DNA of 64,000 nucleotides from Dactylonectria macrodidyma (GCA_020744425.1 JAGMUV010000042.1:248001-312000), one strand, 5' to 3'; counted from the stretch's first letter, positions 1-11,923 are shown. Notes: generated by a model from the letters alone, not told the origin. Translations and numbers: made by a program.

Positions 1-3000
1 TTGCCGCTCTGTGGATTGGGAACTGGCCCTTCCAATCTGACATCCTAGGATTGGCCCCCCGGTTGAGGAGCTCTTCCACCAGCACCACGTCCACTGCATC
101 GCAAGCAAGACCCAAAATGCCCGCAGCTCCAAGTCCTCCGTTTGGATCCGCCCCGTGAGACAATAAACCGATTGCCGTATTGTGATACTTAACTTGCGTG
201 CCAGGTGGCGGTACGCGTAAGTGTCTCCAGAGTGCGTCGACTGTCCAAAACAGTGGGGTGGCGAACGCCTGGTCGTGCCTATCAACCCACGTTGAGTGTG
301 AGAGTTGATCAATGTCCGCCCCAGCTTGTATCAGGCATTCCACTACATCCTTGTTGCCTTCCGCTGCTGCAATTGTAAGTGGTGTTATTTTGGTTCCCCA
401 AGGGCTTGAGTTTGCTCCACGAAATAATAGCAAATTCAAAGCATCTCCATCATTATTCCTAACGGCCGTGCACAATGCCGTCTCGCCTTCGGCCACCATG
501 TCGAGGTCTGCACCAGCATCAAGGAGCTTCCTGACGACCTCAACATCGCGGCTTCTGATGGAAGCTTGAAGAATTGACCCTCTGATGTCAGGCATGCCCT
601 TAGGCGAGTATAGAGCATTGACTTCGGCGTCTTGCTCTAGAAATTGCTCCACAGCTAGTACATTCCCAAGCGATGCTGCCTTGTACAAGGCAATCCAGCG
701 CATTTCTGCCGTGAATAGTGCGCCATGACGAATCAGAAGCAGCACCAAATTGCAGTTTCCTCCCCTACTCGCAGCTTGTGGAGCAGTCAACCCGCCTTGT
801 GCACTTGATGGGGCGTTGATATCGGCTCCAAGAGCAAGAAGATGCTCAGCCAGCTCCTCATGTCCTTTCTCCAGAGCGGCCTGAAATGCCGTTCTACCTC
901 TCATGGGACCGGGAGATGCATTTAGCCCAGCACCCCTCGATAACAATAGCTGAGCCATCTCGATCCGAACCTCATCTACTTCCTCGATCTCATCGTAGTT
1001 CGCCACGTACCCACAAGCCAGCTGTAGCGGGGTAGCTCCTGATGCATTTCGGGTATTGACCGCTGCTCCATGGTCCAGCAGCAGCGTCGTCAACTGAACG
1101 TTTCCGTTCATTACTGCCTCGTGCAGCGGAGATTGAAACCACCTTCTCGACTTATCCATCATATGCTCGTAAAATCTCCTCTTCCCTGACTGGCGGGTGG
1201 GGATCGAAACTTGTGTCCAAACTTTGTCATAGTCTGGACACCCATTAACTATTGCTCCTGCGTCTAAGAGACGCTGAACCAATGTCATTTCGTTTCGTCG
1301 CGCAGCGAAACTTATTGGTAATAAAAAGGTGTCCTCCGGGTGAATCTCGACATCGAAGCCATAACTCCCATCCCTTGCATCGAAGTTATCACACGCTTCT
1401 TTTAGTACACCTGGTTGATCTTGCTGGTCTTCTTCATTTGCGGGAAACCATCTCTCAGCTTGGTATTCGAAGAATCTACTCGCTGACATCTCCAACTCAT
1501 GGGGGGCAATGTTGACATTTGCACCTGCTTGTAGCAAAAGCTCGACCAGATCTAAGTCGATCCTTCCGATCGCAATCAGGAGTGTTCCTCTTGGTAAATC
1601 TGAGGAGACATCATCCACAGGCGCCCCTCTTGATAAAAGCAACCGAGTTATATCGATGTTTTGAACATGTACTGCCATCCTCAATAAAGTTGTCTCGGTG
1701 TGGGTGGAGAACAGAGAATATGGGCCAGACAATTTAATATGTCTTCTCTCGCAGGCAAGATCAATTTTGGCGCCAGATTCTATCAGCATTTCAGCAATTT
1801 GAAAATTTCCATGATTTAGTGAAATGGCGAGCTCAAGGGGACTGAAAGGCAGATAGAAGCATGTAGCGTCAACTTTCGCCCCATGTAGAACAAGGAGTCG
1901 AGAAATTTGTTCGTTACCTCGGATGGAAGCTAGCTGAAGAGGCGTAGTTGTTCTGCCGATGGAATGATTATCGAGAGAACCCGGATCTGAAGAATAAAGC
2001 CCGTTGCTCGAATTGTTGCAATTTGGATCAACATTAAGCCGCAGTAGGTTTGAAACCAAACCTGCTTTTTGGATGCTGACAGCACTCAGGAGAAGAAATC
2101 CCAAGAAGACTTTCAAACTTGGGGTTGGGACTCTTTGCAGGCGGCTGATGCATCGGTTGAAGAGTGAAGCGCTGCCACTCTCGAAGATCCACGTTAAAAA
2201 CCGATCCACTTCTTTTAAGCCTAGAAGTTGATTAGACGATAGATATATGAAGCACTGAATCAAGAGAACGAAAGGCTCTTTTGATTGAAGGTTGCATTCA
2301 GTACTTGAGCTTTGAGGTAAAACCTCTGTCAGACGATTTAGAATGAAAGGAGTGGGGTCTGTGTCGTTGTGATTTTCAGATTGGCCTAGGATCCAGGCAA
2401 GGAGACTTCTTGCGCTTCGCATAGAGAGCTCGCCTTGTGAATAGGAGGAAAATGGCGAACCGGACAAGTTGATCCAGTTTAGGCTTGGAATAAGCTCCTG
2501 AACCATAACGAGGACTGTGGTTTTTCAGTAATAGGCTTAGTGACTTAAGTCTGCAATACAATGCTTACGGTGCGGACCATGTGTGCTCTGAAAATGAAGC
2601 CATGGGATTGTGACCATGCTGACATGGAAAGTAGGCTGAGGAGATGGGGTGCGCACTACAAGCCCTCTAGTAGACGAACATTCTGATGCAACTTGGCGAG
2701 ATTAGAAAACCGGCGTTGTATTATGAGTATGATTGACATACCTGACTGAAATGAGTTTTCAGCAGTGAATCTGTACCGGCCTAGGGCTCTCTTCACCCTC
2801 TTGACCTTGATCATTCTATTATTAAGAAGCATAGCAGTTGGCTTTTGAGCTGAGACTCTGGCGTTCACGAGTTTCCAGTCATCTTTCTTGACATTCTTTG
2901 ACATATTCCAGGATTCTAGTCGCTTAATATATTCTTTTTTCCTGAGATAACCAAGTGTGAGTGGGGTGGCACACTATAGTGGAATTAATACTCACGTTGC

Positions 3001-3132
3001 GTCGAAGTTGTGGATTCTCTTCATAAGGTCCACGGTCTCAGTCAGAGTCTTGTTGTCAACGATGTAGAAGGTGTGAACATGTTCCTTATGGGCCTCCCAA
3101 AGCTCTGGAGGCTTGTTAGGTTGGCGAGGCAT
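1..3132 (-). CDS. Clr5-domain ankyrin-repeat protein (partial, runs off left edge)
   Basis: Reverse-strand gene read as exons 3132-2996, 2941-2742 and 2514-1. The introns start GTGAGT and GTATGT and end CAG, and the frame stays open through all three exons to the window edge. Residues about 8-105 form a Clr5 domain: the stretch WEAHKEHVHTFYIVDNKTL, then KKEYIKRLESWNMSKNVKK, then the RVKRALGRY end motif all fit that family. A helical linker of about 150 residues follows, then at least 15 ankyrin repeats with the usual TPLxxA...LLLxxGAxxN pattern, for example SPLHEAVMNGNVQLTTLLLD. The Clr5 domain is a small N-terminal fungal domain thought to bind nucleic acid or act as a signalling module; the repeats bind proteins. 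The function is unknown, and the C-terminus lies outside the window. The second intron (227 bp) is long for this genome, so a small extra exon inside it cannot be excluded. Confidence 0.85.
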
Positions 3133-3653
3133 GTTGAAGACGCAGTTGGATGGTGGGGTTTGGCAAGGAAGTGATGGTCAGATTGTGCTGAGTTGAGAGA
3201 GTTGACAGCCATTGCCATCGCGGCGGGGGAGACGAGTATTTGTATCAATTTGGCTCAATAGAGGTTATAAGACAGAAAGCCTCGTTTACTTGGAGCCTAA
3301 GGCAGAGTGTCTTGAAGATCCTGTTGAGGTCGGACAGTAGGTGGGCGAAGCACAGCGCCACAAATTGTATGATTGGAGGCCGAACTGCACGTTATGCAAC
3401 CATTTCAGCTCTGCCACGTCTACCATGCCAAGGATGCCCAATGACCAACCAACAGGCTCACTTTACCAGAATTCCCTTTCTGCCTGAGGCCACTAACCCT
3501 CGCCGGCCGGATCCACCATCCCAAAATTCCCTTTCCGCCTGAAGGCTGTTCCCTGTCACCGCTCACATGCCAGGATTCTCTTGCCGCCTCAAGCTCACAC
3601 ACCCACACACTGAGCTTGAGCTGGGCATGCCAAAATTCCCTTTCAGCCACTAA
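3133..3653. other. Intergenic, with four copies of a short repeat
   Basis: This is the upstream region of the Clr5-ankyrin gene and the downstream end of the NRPS-PKS relic. I see no gene. Its right half carries four copies of a roughly 20-bp motif, listed separately. Confidence 0.6.
3466..3648 (+). repeat. Four spaced copies of a CCAAAATTCCCTTTCxGCC motif
   Basis: Copies lie at about 3466, 3520, 3569 and 3629. They read CCAGAATTCCCTTTCTGCC, CCAAAATTCCCTTTCCGCC, CCAGGATTCTCTTGCCGCC and CCAAAATTCCCTTTCAGCC. Spacing is 49-60 bp and the bases between copies are unrelated. The last copy sits directly at the end of the decayed PKS acyltransferase homology. Confidence 0.75.
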
Positions 3654-5088
3654 TTATGTACGCCACTGCTTATGCGATGGGCGGGGGACGTGCTTCCTGT
3701 TGAATTGGAGGCATGTTGGAACTCCAGGTGTCTCAAGCGGAGGATCGAAGTGGGATGCCAGCTCATCCAGGGCTTCCCGAAATACAGGAAACGTAGCGGC
3801 AAGATTCTTCCCCATGCCTAGCCACTGGCTTCCCTGGCCGGTGAAGAGTATGGCCAGAGTCGGCGGTTCTCGACCATGGTCGATGGGAGTGCGGATAGCG
3901 GTAGGGGGGACAATGGCAAGCTTCTCCAGCAGTTCTGTCTCATCTTGGGCCATGAGCACCAGTCGCCGGCGTAGATGGGTTCTCGTAGTCGCCAAAGAGT
4001 AAGACACGTCTGCTAAACGGGCGGTACTGGTCCTGTCTTCCAAGTGCAACTGCAGTCGTCTGATCTGCTGGCTGAGCGCCGAGTCGGTATGGCCTGAAAG
4101 AACGAAAGGGAGTAGACGCGGTTGACTAAGTCTGGGACTATTCTGACGTATTTCGTCAGAACCGTCCTGTGTCTTCCCTGGAGCTTCTTCCACAATGGCG
4201 TGTGCGTTGGTTCCGCCGATGCCAAACGAACTGACACCAGCACGACGCAGGTGGCCTTCCCGGGGCAGCCAAGGCCGGTTCTGTTGCACGAGAGCCATAT
4301 TCGCCCCTTGCCAGTCGACAGAAGGCATGGGTTCGCTGACGTGAAGCGTCCGTGGCAGAGTATCATGTCGTAGCGCCAGCACCACCTTCAACATGTCCGG
4401 GACCGCTAGATCAAACGAGATGGTCGCGACAGCCAGCAGGCGATCCGTCTCGTCGCAGCCTGTTAGTTGCTGGAGAGACTGGAGCGTGTTGGACAAGGCT
4501 CCGTGCGGAATCTCGACGCCTTTGGGTCGCCCCGTAGAGCCTGAAGTGTAGATGACATAGGACAAGTCGTCCGGCCGCGTGCTCAAGTTGAGGTTGCTGC
4601 CATCGCCATCGCCATCCAAGCCCTTTCGTCTCCAGTCTTCTTGGAGGTCTACGGAAGCGCCTTTCCAGAAGGCCAACGAGTCCGCCGTTCTCGAGCACAC
4701 AACGACGATCGTGGGACTGGCATCGTCGAGCATATGTCTGAGACGCTCGGCGGGGAAGTTTGGGTCGATGGGCACGTAGGCAGCTCCCGTCTTCAGCACC
4801 GCCACGAGGACCATGAGAAGATCAACCGAGCGGGTCCAACGCGACCCCGACGAGATGGCCCTGGCCGATGCCGTGAGCCACCAGGAGCCGAGCAAGTCGG
4901 TTCGCCTGGGTGTTGAGCTGGCCGTACGTCAGTTCCGCGCCGGCACAGGTTATGGCAACGTTGTGCTCGTGTCTCTGGGCGGATTGCTCCAGAAGCCAAT
5001 GCAGACACTGTCCCAGCGTTGAGGCGTCATGGGTGAAATTGTACTCCTCAACCACTGTCCTGTAGTCGTCTACCGAAAGGGATGTCAT
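3654..5088 (-). pseudogene. Hybrid NRPS-PKS relic: A-domain half fused to KS end and AT start
   Basis: Read on the reverse strand, 5088-4822 encodes the start of an adenylation domain ([20 protein letters not shown]). The frame then breaks within a run of C residues near 4850 and continues one frame over ([20 protein letters not shown], then [13 protein letters not shown]). At about 4400 the A domain stops after SFDLAVPDM and continues in frame as the C-terminal part of a modular ketosynthase ([19 protein letters not shown], then [20 protein letters not shown]). An acyltransferase start follows ([20 protein letters not shown]) and homology ends before the GHSxG active site. The rest of A, any carrier domain and most of KS are therefore deleted, and AT is truncated. 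The KS wording resembles bacterial modular type I PKS more than fungal iterative PKS. It lies about 1.1 kb from, and divergent to, the threonine-aldolase-type gene. It is very probably non-functional. Confidence 0.85.
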
Positions 5089-6164
5089 GTTGCTAGGGGC
5101 AGTGTGCTTTGTAAAGACGTGTTTCTATGAGTTTCCTCACAACTGCTTTGTTACTTGCAAATGGACATGCACTCTCTGCTTGATATAGCAGTATCCACCT
5201 CTTCCAAACAGTGCTTCGACCCCAGTCAAGGCTTTTTCCGCGCCGCCATCACGACGCCCTGCCGCCAGAAGCCCCCGAGGTCTGTTGAGGCTTCGGTGAA
5301 TTAGTCAACACATTGCTTCGAACCGGAATAGTCGTGCTTGATTACCAAACAGGCGTGCTTGGATACAGACGACGAAGTAGCTTTACATCGAGGCTCTGCG
5401 GTCCCTCTGCTCGTCGGAATTGCATCATATGTCCCCCACCCGTGCCGCAGGAGTCAGATGCTCGTTCGATGCGCCGGTTGCAACCTGGCCTGAGCTCTCA
5501 TATGCGTCAACTTGCACGACCAACGACCGAGGTGTTGCTGTAGGGTTGGCAAACCGCATCAGTCGGGATGAGGGATAAGCACCAACTGCATATCTAATTC
5601 AGAAATCAAGCGTTCTGCGCTGGCAGCACACGTAAGGGTATGGTGTGATTGGCGGACCGATTACGCGCATATTGTTGCACGATGAAGACGCGGCAACAAA
5701 CGGCAGAGTGGGGGGTAGGCATTTGTTGACGGCGACTTCATCAAGATACTATGTGATTACTAGTGAGTACCGCTTGTGCAGGAGAAAAGGTATCCCTTCC
5801 ATTCTTCTTTGGTACAGCGGTACACTTTTAGACTCTTGAGGCTAGACTAAATCAATGTGCCTTTACCTCCGCGGTGCTGCAATTTGCCTATTTGTAAAAG
5901 AAACCGCCAAGATAGCCTAGCTAGGTAGGAAAAAGTGCACATGACTAAGTTTGATACATTTCAGTCTCTAGTGCTGGAAACCATAGCCTCAGGCTCTTGG
6001 GTACATCTCAAAGCCCCTCCCCATGTATATAAAATCATCCCCACACTCGCATCCCAAAGTCACTTGCTCAACTCAGAAACACATCTCAAGTCTGTCCCGT
6101 CTCATTCCACCACAATTAGACGCAACACTCCGCAAGAAGTCTCGAAAATCTGTCACTGCCAGCC
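5089..6164. promoter_or_regulatory. Divergent intergenic region with TATA box before the PLP enzyme gene
   Basis: This 1.1-kb region lies between the NRPS-PKS relic and the threonine-aldolase-type gene. TATATAAAA at 6026-6034 is about 130 bp before the ATG at 6165 and is a plausible core promoter. I see no coding region here. Confidence 0.5.
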
Positions 6165-7373
6165 ATGGGTTCCATTGTTGACTCCAAGGAGCCTCTCAAT
6201 CCCGCTCCTCCCGCAACTCCTGATGGTTTCGCGTCGTCCAACGGCTCCAAAGCTGGTATCAAGCAGCACCAGCTCGGGCTCCCCGATGCTCTGCGAGAGG
6301 CAATTTCCTCTTCTGCCTTGGCGTGGTCCCATAGCAAGGAGTCGTCCAACGACTTCAGGTCGGACACGTACACTAAGCCCACGCTGCCCATGCTAGAGGG
6401 CATCATTGCCTCGAGTCTCGGGGATGGTGACACCGACGAGGACGCGGCGACCAAGTCTCTGGAAGAGTACATCGCAGGCCTTGTCGGCCATGAATCCTCG
6501 GTTCTTGTTGCCTCGGGCACCATGGGCAACCAAGTAGCCCATCAAGCTGCTCTGCGGACCCCTCCCTACGCAATCCTTGCCCACCATCGCGGCCACTTCC
6601 ACACCTTTGAGTGCGGCGGTGCGGCGTACCTCACCGGTGCCTACATCAAACAGGCCTTTCCGTCCAACGGCCACCATCTCAAGCTGGAGGACGTGAAGCG
6701 TGAGAGCACGCTGCGAGAGTCCATCTACGAAGTCCCTACCCGGATCACCAGCCTGGAAAACACGCTCAGCGGTACCATCATGCCCCTCTCGGCTGCTCGC
6801 GAGATATACGACTGGGCACACGCCCAGAATCCCCCGATCCATGTGCACTTGGATGGCGCCCGCCTCTGGGAGGCCGTTGCCGCTGGCGCCTTCACTCTGC
6901 GCGAGATTGGGCAGTATTCTGACAGCATCCAACTGTGCTTCACCAAGGGCATCGGCGCGCCTCTCGGCAGCATCGTCACTGGGACTGCCGAGTTTGTCAA
7001 ACGGGCAAAGTGGTCCCGCAAGTTCCTCGGCGGTGGCATGCGAGCCACCGGCCCCATTGCTGCGTCTGCGAGAATCGCCGTTGACGATGTCTTTTTTGGT
7101 GGGAAACTGAAGCAAGCCCAGGAAAAGGCCAAGTACGCCTCGGACCTTTGGCAGCAGCTTGGCGGGAAGCTTTCCACTCCGACAGAGACCAACATTGTCT
7201 GGCTGGACCTCGAGGCATCCGGGCTCGGGTACGACGACTTCTATCCTCTGGGTGCCAAGTACGACCTCAAGTTCCGTGATCTACAGTGGGGACGTCTCGT
7301 CTTCCACTACCAGATTTCTGATGATGCCTTGGCGAGACTCTCTGACTTTTTCAAGGCAGTCCTGCACAAGTAG
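6165..7373 (+). CDS. Threonine aldolase / alanine racemase-type PLP enzyme (GLY1/TOXG family)
   Basis: Single-exon gene of 402 residues, with a good start context (AGCCATGGG). Family hallmarks are NDFRSDTYTKPTLPM near the N-terminus, HLDGARLWEA (PLP-ring and ring-nitrogen contacts) and LCFTKGIGAPLGS, in which Lys261 should form the Schiff base. Members cleave threonine or allo-threonine to glycine and acetaldehyde, or run the reverse aldol. Fungal relatives in NRPS clusters (TOXG of the HC-toxin locus, and the cyclosporin-cluster homologue) act as alanine racemases. There is no signal peptide, so it is cytosolic. It lies in the same 14-kb block as a POT transporter and an NRPS that has no epimerase domain, which makes a role in supplying a D-amino acid or beta-hydroxy amino acid attractive. 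Primary-metabolism threonine aldolase is the alternative; sequence alone does not decide. Confidence 0.85.
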   Translation: MGSIVDSKEPLNPAPPATPDGFASSNGSKAGIKQHQLGLPDALREAISSSALAWSHSKESSNDFRSDTYTKPTLPMLEGIIASSLGDGDTDEDAATKSLEEYIAGLVGHESSVLVASGTMGNQVAHQAALRTPPYAILAHHRGHFHTFECGGAAYLTGAYIKQAFPSNGHHLKLEDVKRESTLRESIYEVPTRITSLENTLSGTIMPLSAAREIYDWAHAQNPPIHVHLDGARLWEAVAAGAFTLREIGQYSDSIQLCFTKGIGAPLGSIVTGTAEFVKRAKWSRKFLGGGMRATGPIAASARIAVDDVFFGGKLKQAQEKAKYASDLWQQLGGKLSTPTETNIVWLDLEASGLGYDDFYPLGAKYDLKFRDLQWGRLVFHYQISDDALARLSDFFKAVLHK

Positions 7374-8932
7374 ATGTCTACGAAGCCCGGTGGACGGAAT
7401 AGCTGGAATGTCGAGATTACGCTCTTTACTTTAACTTTCTCTTACAAAGATAGGCTGTTACAGCGGAGAATCTAGCCAATAATCTCTTTCCATCAATGTG
7501 GCTCCATGGTGATTTGACTACTTGTTCGTATACCTTTCTCGCCACTAGATCCTCACGACTTGTTCTTTAGTCGTATCGTAGCACATAAATCCCGTATTCT
7601 GTGTTCAACTGCCCAAGTCACTATAGCTCTAAAGCAAAGTTCGAACTCACCACCGACTTACATGCCGTCATTTAGCTCTACGAAACGCACTCTCATTTCG
7701 CATATGGTGTCACTTCGTAAATGTACGTTCCTTTCGCTAAGGTCTTGTCACAGCTGCAGTTGAATCACGCAATCTAATAAAGACAAGACTGGAGGATATT
7801 CAATAGTTCCAGCCGGTACCCTAGTGAGGTGTCGCGGAGCATGGTTGCCCTGCGTACAAGATTCCAAAAGCAAAAGACTCTCGGACGAGTCACCTAATTA
7901 CACATTACACCTCTACTGCAGGTTGGTTGAACCAACAAACATGCTCAAGTCCGTATTAGCCATTCGGATTGCTAGCCTAGTTCAGGATTATGGCGCCTTG
8001 TCAGCTTATTGACTCACAGATGACGAACACTTACGCAATACTGGCCGTAATTACGTGCGAGATGTAGATAATAAGGCAGCAGGGCACTGGGCCTGAGTGC
8101 GGCCCTACAGGGTTCTCGGACCGCGGGGGGGTTAGAGGTGCGGGAACGGAGACAGGGAAAAGAGGAAACAGAACGGGACAAGGATGGACGGGAAGACAAA
8201 CCCCATAATTACCCGGCAGCCTAGACAGAAGTTCCTTGCAGGACATTGCAAGGCCCTCTTGTTGACGCAGCCCACCGGGTACACCCGGCGCGGGTAATAT
8301 TACGGAAACACCGTTACATTGGTCTTTGCGGATCCTCGTCTCGGCGGCTATGCGGCGGTCAGGCGGTTTCCTCATAAGGAGTACCTCGCATACGTCAGAA
8401 TGCAGGTTACTACAGAATCAACGTTGGCGAAATAGTTAGATATGTTGTTTCAATGAAGTGGCTGGTAAGAAAAATAAGTTGGATGAAGTGTAGGGTAGAT
8501 GCTATTAAACTATTTGTTACTCTCATCTATTATTTAGTACGGTTTAACTCAATCCAAGGCAATGTCTTAGGATAGATCATTATGTTAGGCAGTTAAGCTT
8601 CTAAAGGAAGAGCTTTCTAGACAGACCATAAAGGAAGGTCCCGAAGAATTATGTTGATGACCTATATATTACCAAAACTTGACTCATCATAGTTACTGGG
8701 CTTATTGAAAATAATCATCGTACCTGACATGGTTTAAGAAACAGTTGAAGCAGATACATTATTGAATTGAAATTGCCAACATAATCTCTCACCACTTTTC
8801 CCAATATACCAACCAACCAAATGATGACCTAGAAAGCCTCCGGTGGTACCGACTTCCCATCATGATGAGTACCACTGGTTAAAAGGACAAACTATCACAT
8901 CATGACGAGCTCTCAGAACAGTTTTGTATCAC
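7374..8932. other. Intergenic, no gene seen
   Basis: Convergent intergenic stretch between the PLP-enzyme gene and the POT transporter. The right half is AT-rich. Short open frames lack codon bias or recognisable motifs. Confidence 0.5.
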
Positions 8933-10922
8933 TCATGACCCTTCTGTAACTACCCGCCCCCCTTCCTTTTCAGAGTCTGGCGCAATGATAGGCGTGGAAT
9001 CAATCACGGTACCAGAGCTCGTTTCCGCATCTCCTTTTCTCGCAAAGAAATACCAAAAGACGACGGACGTGACTGCCATGGCGCCCGCCAATGATCCGTA
9101 CACGATGACGAGCCATGGATCCCGAGACGCCGGCGCTATCGCGACACCGAGCAGAGAAGCGATGGACCCGAAACTCTGGGCGATGGCTTGCATCACCGAC
9201 TTCATGCTGTCTGGGGCCTTGCTGTACGCATACTCGGTGGCAGCAATCTGGCTGAAAATCTCGGCGATGGATTGCAGTACGTAAACTGGGATCTGCGCAA
9301 ACGCCGAGATGTCGTTGGGAAGAGCCCCGTTCTGGGAGGCGGGACATGCTCGTGGATGACTGTAACAGGGACCACGGCTGTAGATAATGGCTTGTAGACC
9401 TGCTATGTAGATCATGGAGACGGTAAGGATGATGTAGCCGATGAAGATGCGCGTGACAGGCGTCAACTTGGCGCCTCTCGCTCGCAAGAATGGATATACT
9501 CCTTTCTCGAAGCAGGGAATAAAGATGACAAGCACTATGGGGTTCAGGAAGTAGAGCATGTCGTTTGGGATTCCGGTTGTGTTCATTGATCCCGCTTGTG
9601 AGATGAAGTTGTTCTCTGCCTGGCCCCAGCAAAGCCAGGCAATGGTAAAGGTTGAGCTGTAAATTCCTTGTTAGGCCCAGGAAGAGGCGCATAGCTTCAT
9701 CAAGCGGTGGATGGGGTGGGCGGGATGGATTACTTACAAAATCCGACAGGCCTTCCAGGTGTCCGTCATAAACTGCGAGAACTGTTCATCGTATCCAGGC
9801 CCCTGAGAGTTGCCTCTAGCTTGGGAACGCCCCAAGCGTACTCGTACATGATGTCGTACATAAGCAACAGTACGCGTAAGATTACCGTTGGTCGGGCCGT
9901 GGCGTACTGCTGGAAGCATCAGGGACTGTGGTGGACGAATAAATTTAATGAGAAACGACTTACCGAATGTCTTACTAAAAGCAACGAGTATGGCTAAACC
10001 CAGCGCAATAAACACAAGAGGCACCAGGAATGCTACGCCAAAGCTCACTCTGGCTTCCAACAAGGTGGTGACTATACCAGCTAGAGATCCAATGTTGATC
10101 ATCCTAATGGTTACTATGGTTAGTGAATCAATAATTCACTGAGCAGAGAATGTATAGTTACCAGTAATATGAACTGTAAATGTGTTGCAGGGTAAGATCA
10201 TGGTCTGGCTTGACGCTCCTGCCCCGTCTATCCCGAAAAGCCCCAGGAGAATCCATCGTATACTGGTCTCCTTCAAGACAGTCAGTGGATAAGTTCATTT
10301 GTAGGATTACAGCACCTTGCGTACCGATAAAGGCATTCATGTTGACCCTAATGCCACCTGAGCCGATAGCCATGAGGGTCAAGCAGACAAGCAGCGTCCC
10401 GAGGCCAGCTTTGTGTGCAACTGCCCCGTTCACTGACACGGCACAGAGTACGGCCAGACCGGCCAGATAGATGCTGGAGTTAAGGTGAGCCTTTCTGTAT
10501 AAAGCACGGAATCAAGGCAAGAAGACTCACGGAAAGGCATACAAAATAGTCCAGTAGCGTCCCCATTTGCTATCGGCAAGCAGAGCACCGACTATCGGGG
10601 TCAAGGAGTTGATCAAGGAGAAGGCAAACTGGATTTGAGTAGCTTTCTCCTGGCCTAGCCCCAGTACACCCGGCCGCGACTTGTCATCGTATCGGTTTTG
10701 CACGTAGTTCTCTGAACAGCATCAGCCCAGCTCCTCGAATCTGGGCCCACACGTACGTATCATGACAATGGAGCCGTAGTGGGCGGCGCGCTCTGTCATT
10801 CCAGCTCCCATGGCAAGCCACAGTTTGAGAGGGACTTTGTCTCTGACTCTGATAGGCTCATCGTTGATGGAGGATGAAGTGCTTTCCATTGGTTGTTGGC
10901 GATGAAGTCTCCACGCCTTCAT
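8933..10922 (-). CDS. POT/PTR2-family oligopeptide transporter
   Basis: Reverse-strand gene with exons 10922-10757, 10711-10531, 10473-10325, 10270-10162, 10103-9738 and 9656-8933, giving 564 residues in whole codons. All introns are GT-AG and 46-81 bp long. POT signatures are GSGGIRVNMNAFIGDQY, YYWMINIGSLAG, CWGQAENNFISQAG and GIPNDMLYFLNPI, with about 12 hydrophobic segments and a charged C-terminal tail. Members are proton-driven importers of di- and tripeptides in the plasma membrane. The first-helix motif usually ending ExxERFxYYG reads GMTERAAHYG, so the first glutamate is replaced by Gly41. It is divergent to the NRPS across about 1 kb, so a role in moving the NRPS product or a precursor is plausible. 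A short in-frame intron inside exon 5 (near 9895-9850) is possible. Confidence 0.9.
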
Positions 10923-11923
10923 AGTAGTCCTGACTTTGTTAATATTTCCCTTTAGACTTTACATTCGGATGAAACCACTACCATCTTGACGGACTGTTGA
11001 TAGCCATCCTAAGGCAAGTTGTCATTAGATGGATCTCGATATCCGATCAAACGTTGAGTGAGTTGCAGCCCAAAGAGTAGGAGTACTAGAAACTCGAGGC
11101 TTTATCCAAGCTACCGAGCATACGCTGGCCAACATTGCGCTGTTAGTCGGTGAGTGCTGCGGGGTTTGCCTTCCTCGGAACCAAGAGGTGTGCGTCGAGA
11201 GCATTGCATATCGATGACGTGCTCGCACTCGGACTCGCGCAGCGGCCGACTGAAGGACCGGGAACGGAGCATCACGGGTTCGCAGGCATCAGGGCTTCGT
11301 CGCTTGATGACCACCAACAACTGATGTTTGCAGCTAAGTAAATGTACATGCTGCTGATCATGTTGGAACGTAAGCTACGTGCGGCATGGATTGAACCTCG
11401 CAATGCTGTAACCACCCCCAGGGGCATTACCACCCTGCGAGCAGGCGGAGCCGCTCGGCGGAAGCCACGTCGATTACTCCTGGTCAGTCTTACACCTGTT
11501 CGTCAGCCTATGGCGAGCGAGCGGTCTGCCAGTGACCAATATGCGAGGTAAGCGGGTCACCGGAACAAGCAAGTCGCCAGCTTTGGCGTTTGTGTTGGCC
11601 GGGCACGCAAGTTACATGGCAAAAAGTACCTGAACATGTTCAAAGCCGCTTACCAATCTTGAGCGTATGTCCCCGCCGTACGCCGCCGAAACTATACCGA
11701 AGGTAGCAAACCGCTTGCCCTGCATGTTCACCGTTTGAATCGATAGCGGGGATATCAAGTTCAAGTCAATGAGCCTCTGTTTGCGCGTCCGTTCGAGATA
11801 AGCTTCATATCTCTGAGTTGTCTACAGAAGCTTCCTTTCTCTCATAGGAGGAATCTTTTGCAAGTCGCCTGCCCTTCGTCTCCTCTTCATCGCTGTTACT
11901 ACCAAGTATCTTGCTTCATCATC
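10923..11923. promoter_or_regulatory. Shared divergent promoter region of POT transporter and NRPS
   Basis: About 1 kb separates the start codons of the divergent transporter (10922, reverse) and NRPS (11924, forward). This spacing suits co-regulation from a shared region. I see no clear gene and no convincing repeated operator. Confidence 0.45.

Noticed and set aside
11858..11923. Upstream extension of the NRPS frame beginning at a TTG codon
   Set aside because: A nuclear fungal gene is expected to start at ATG; the first in-frame ATG with good context is 11924.
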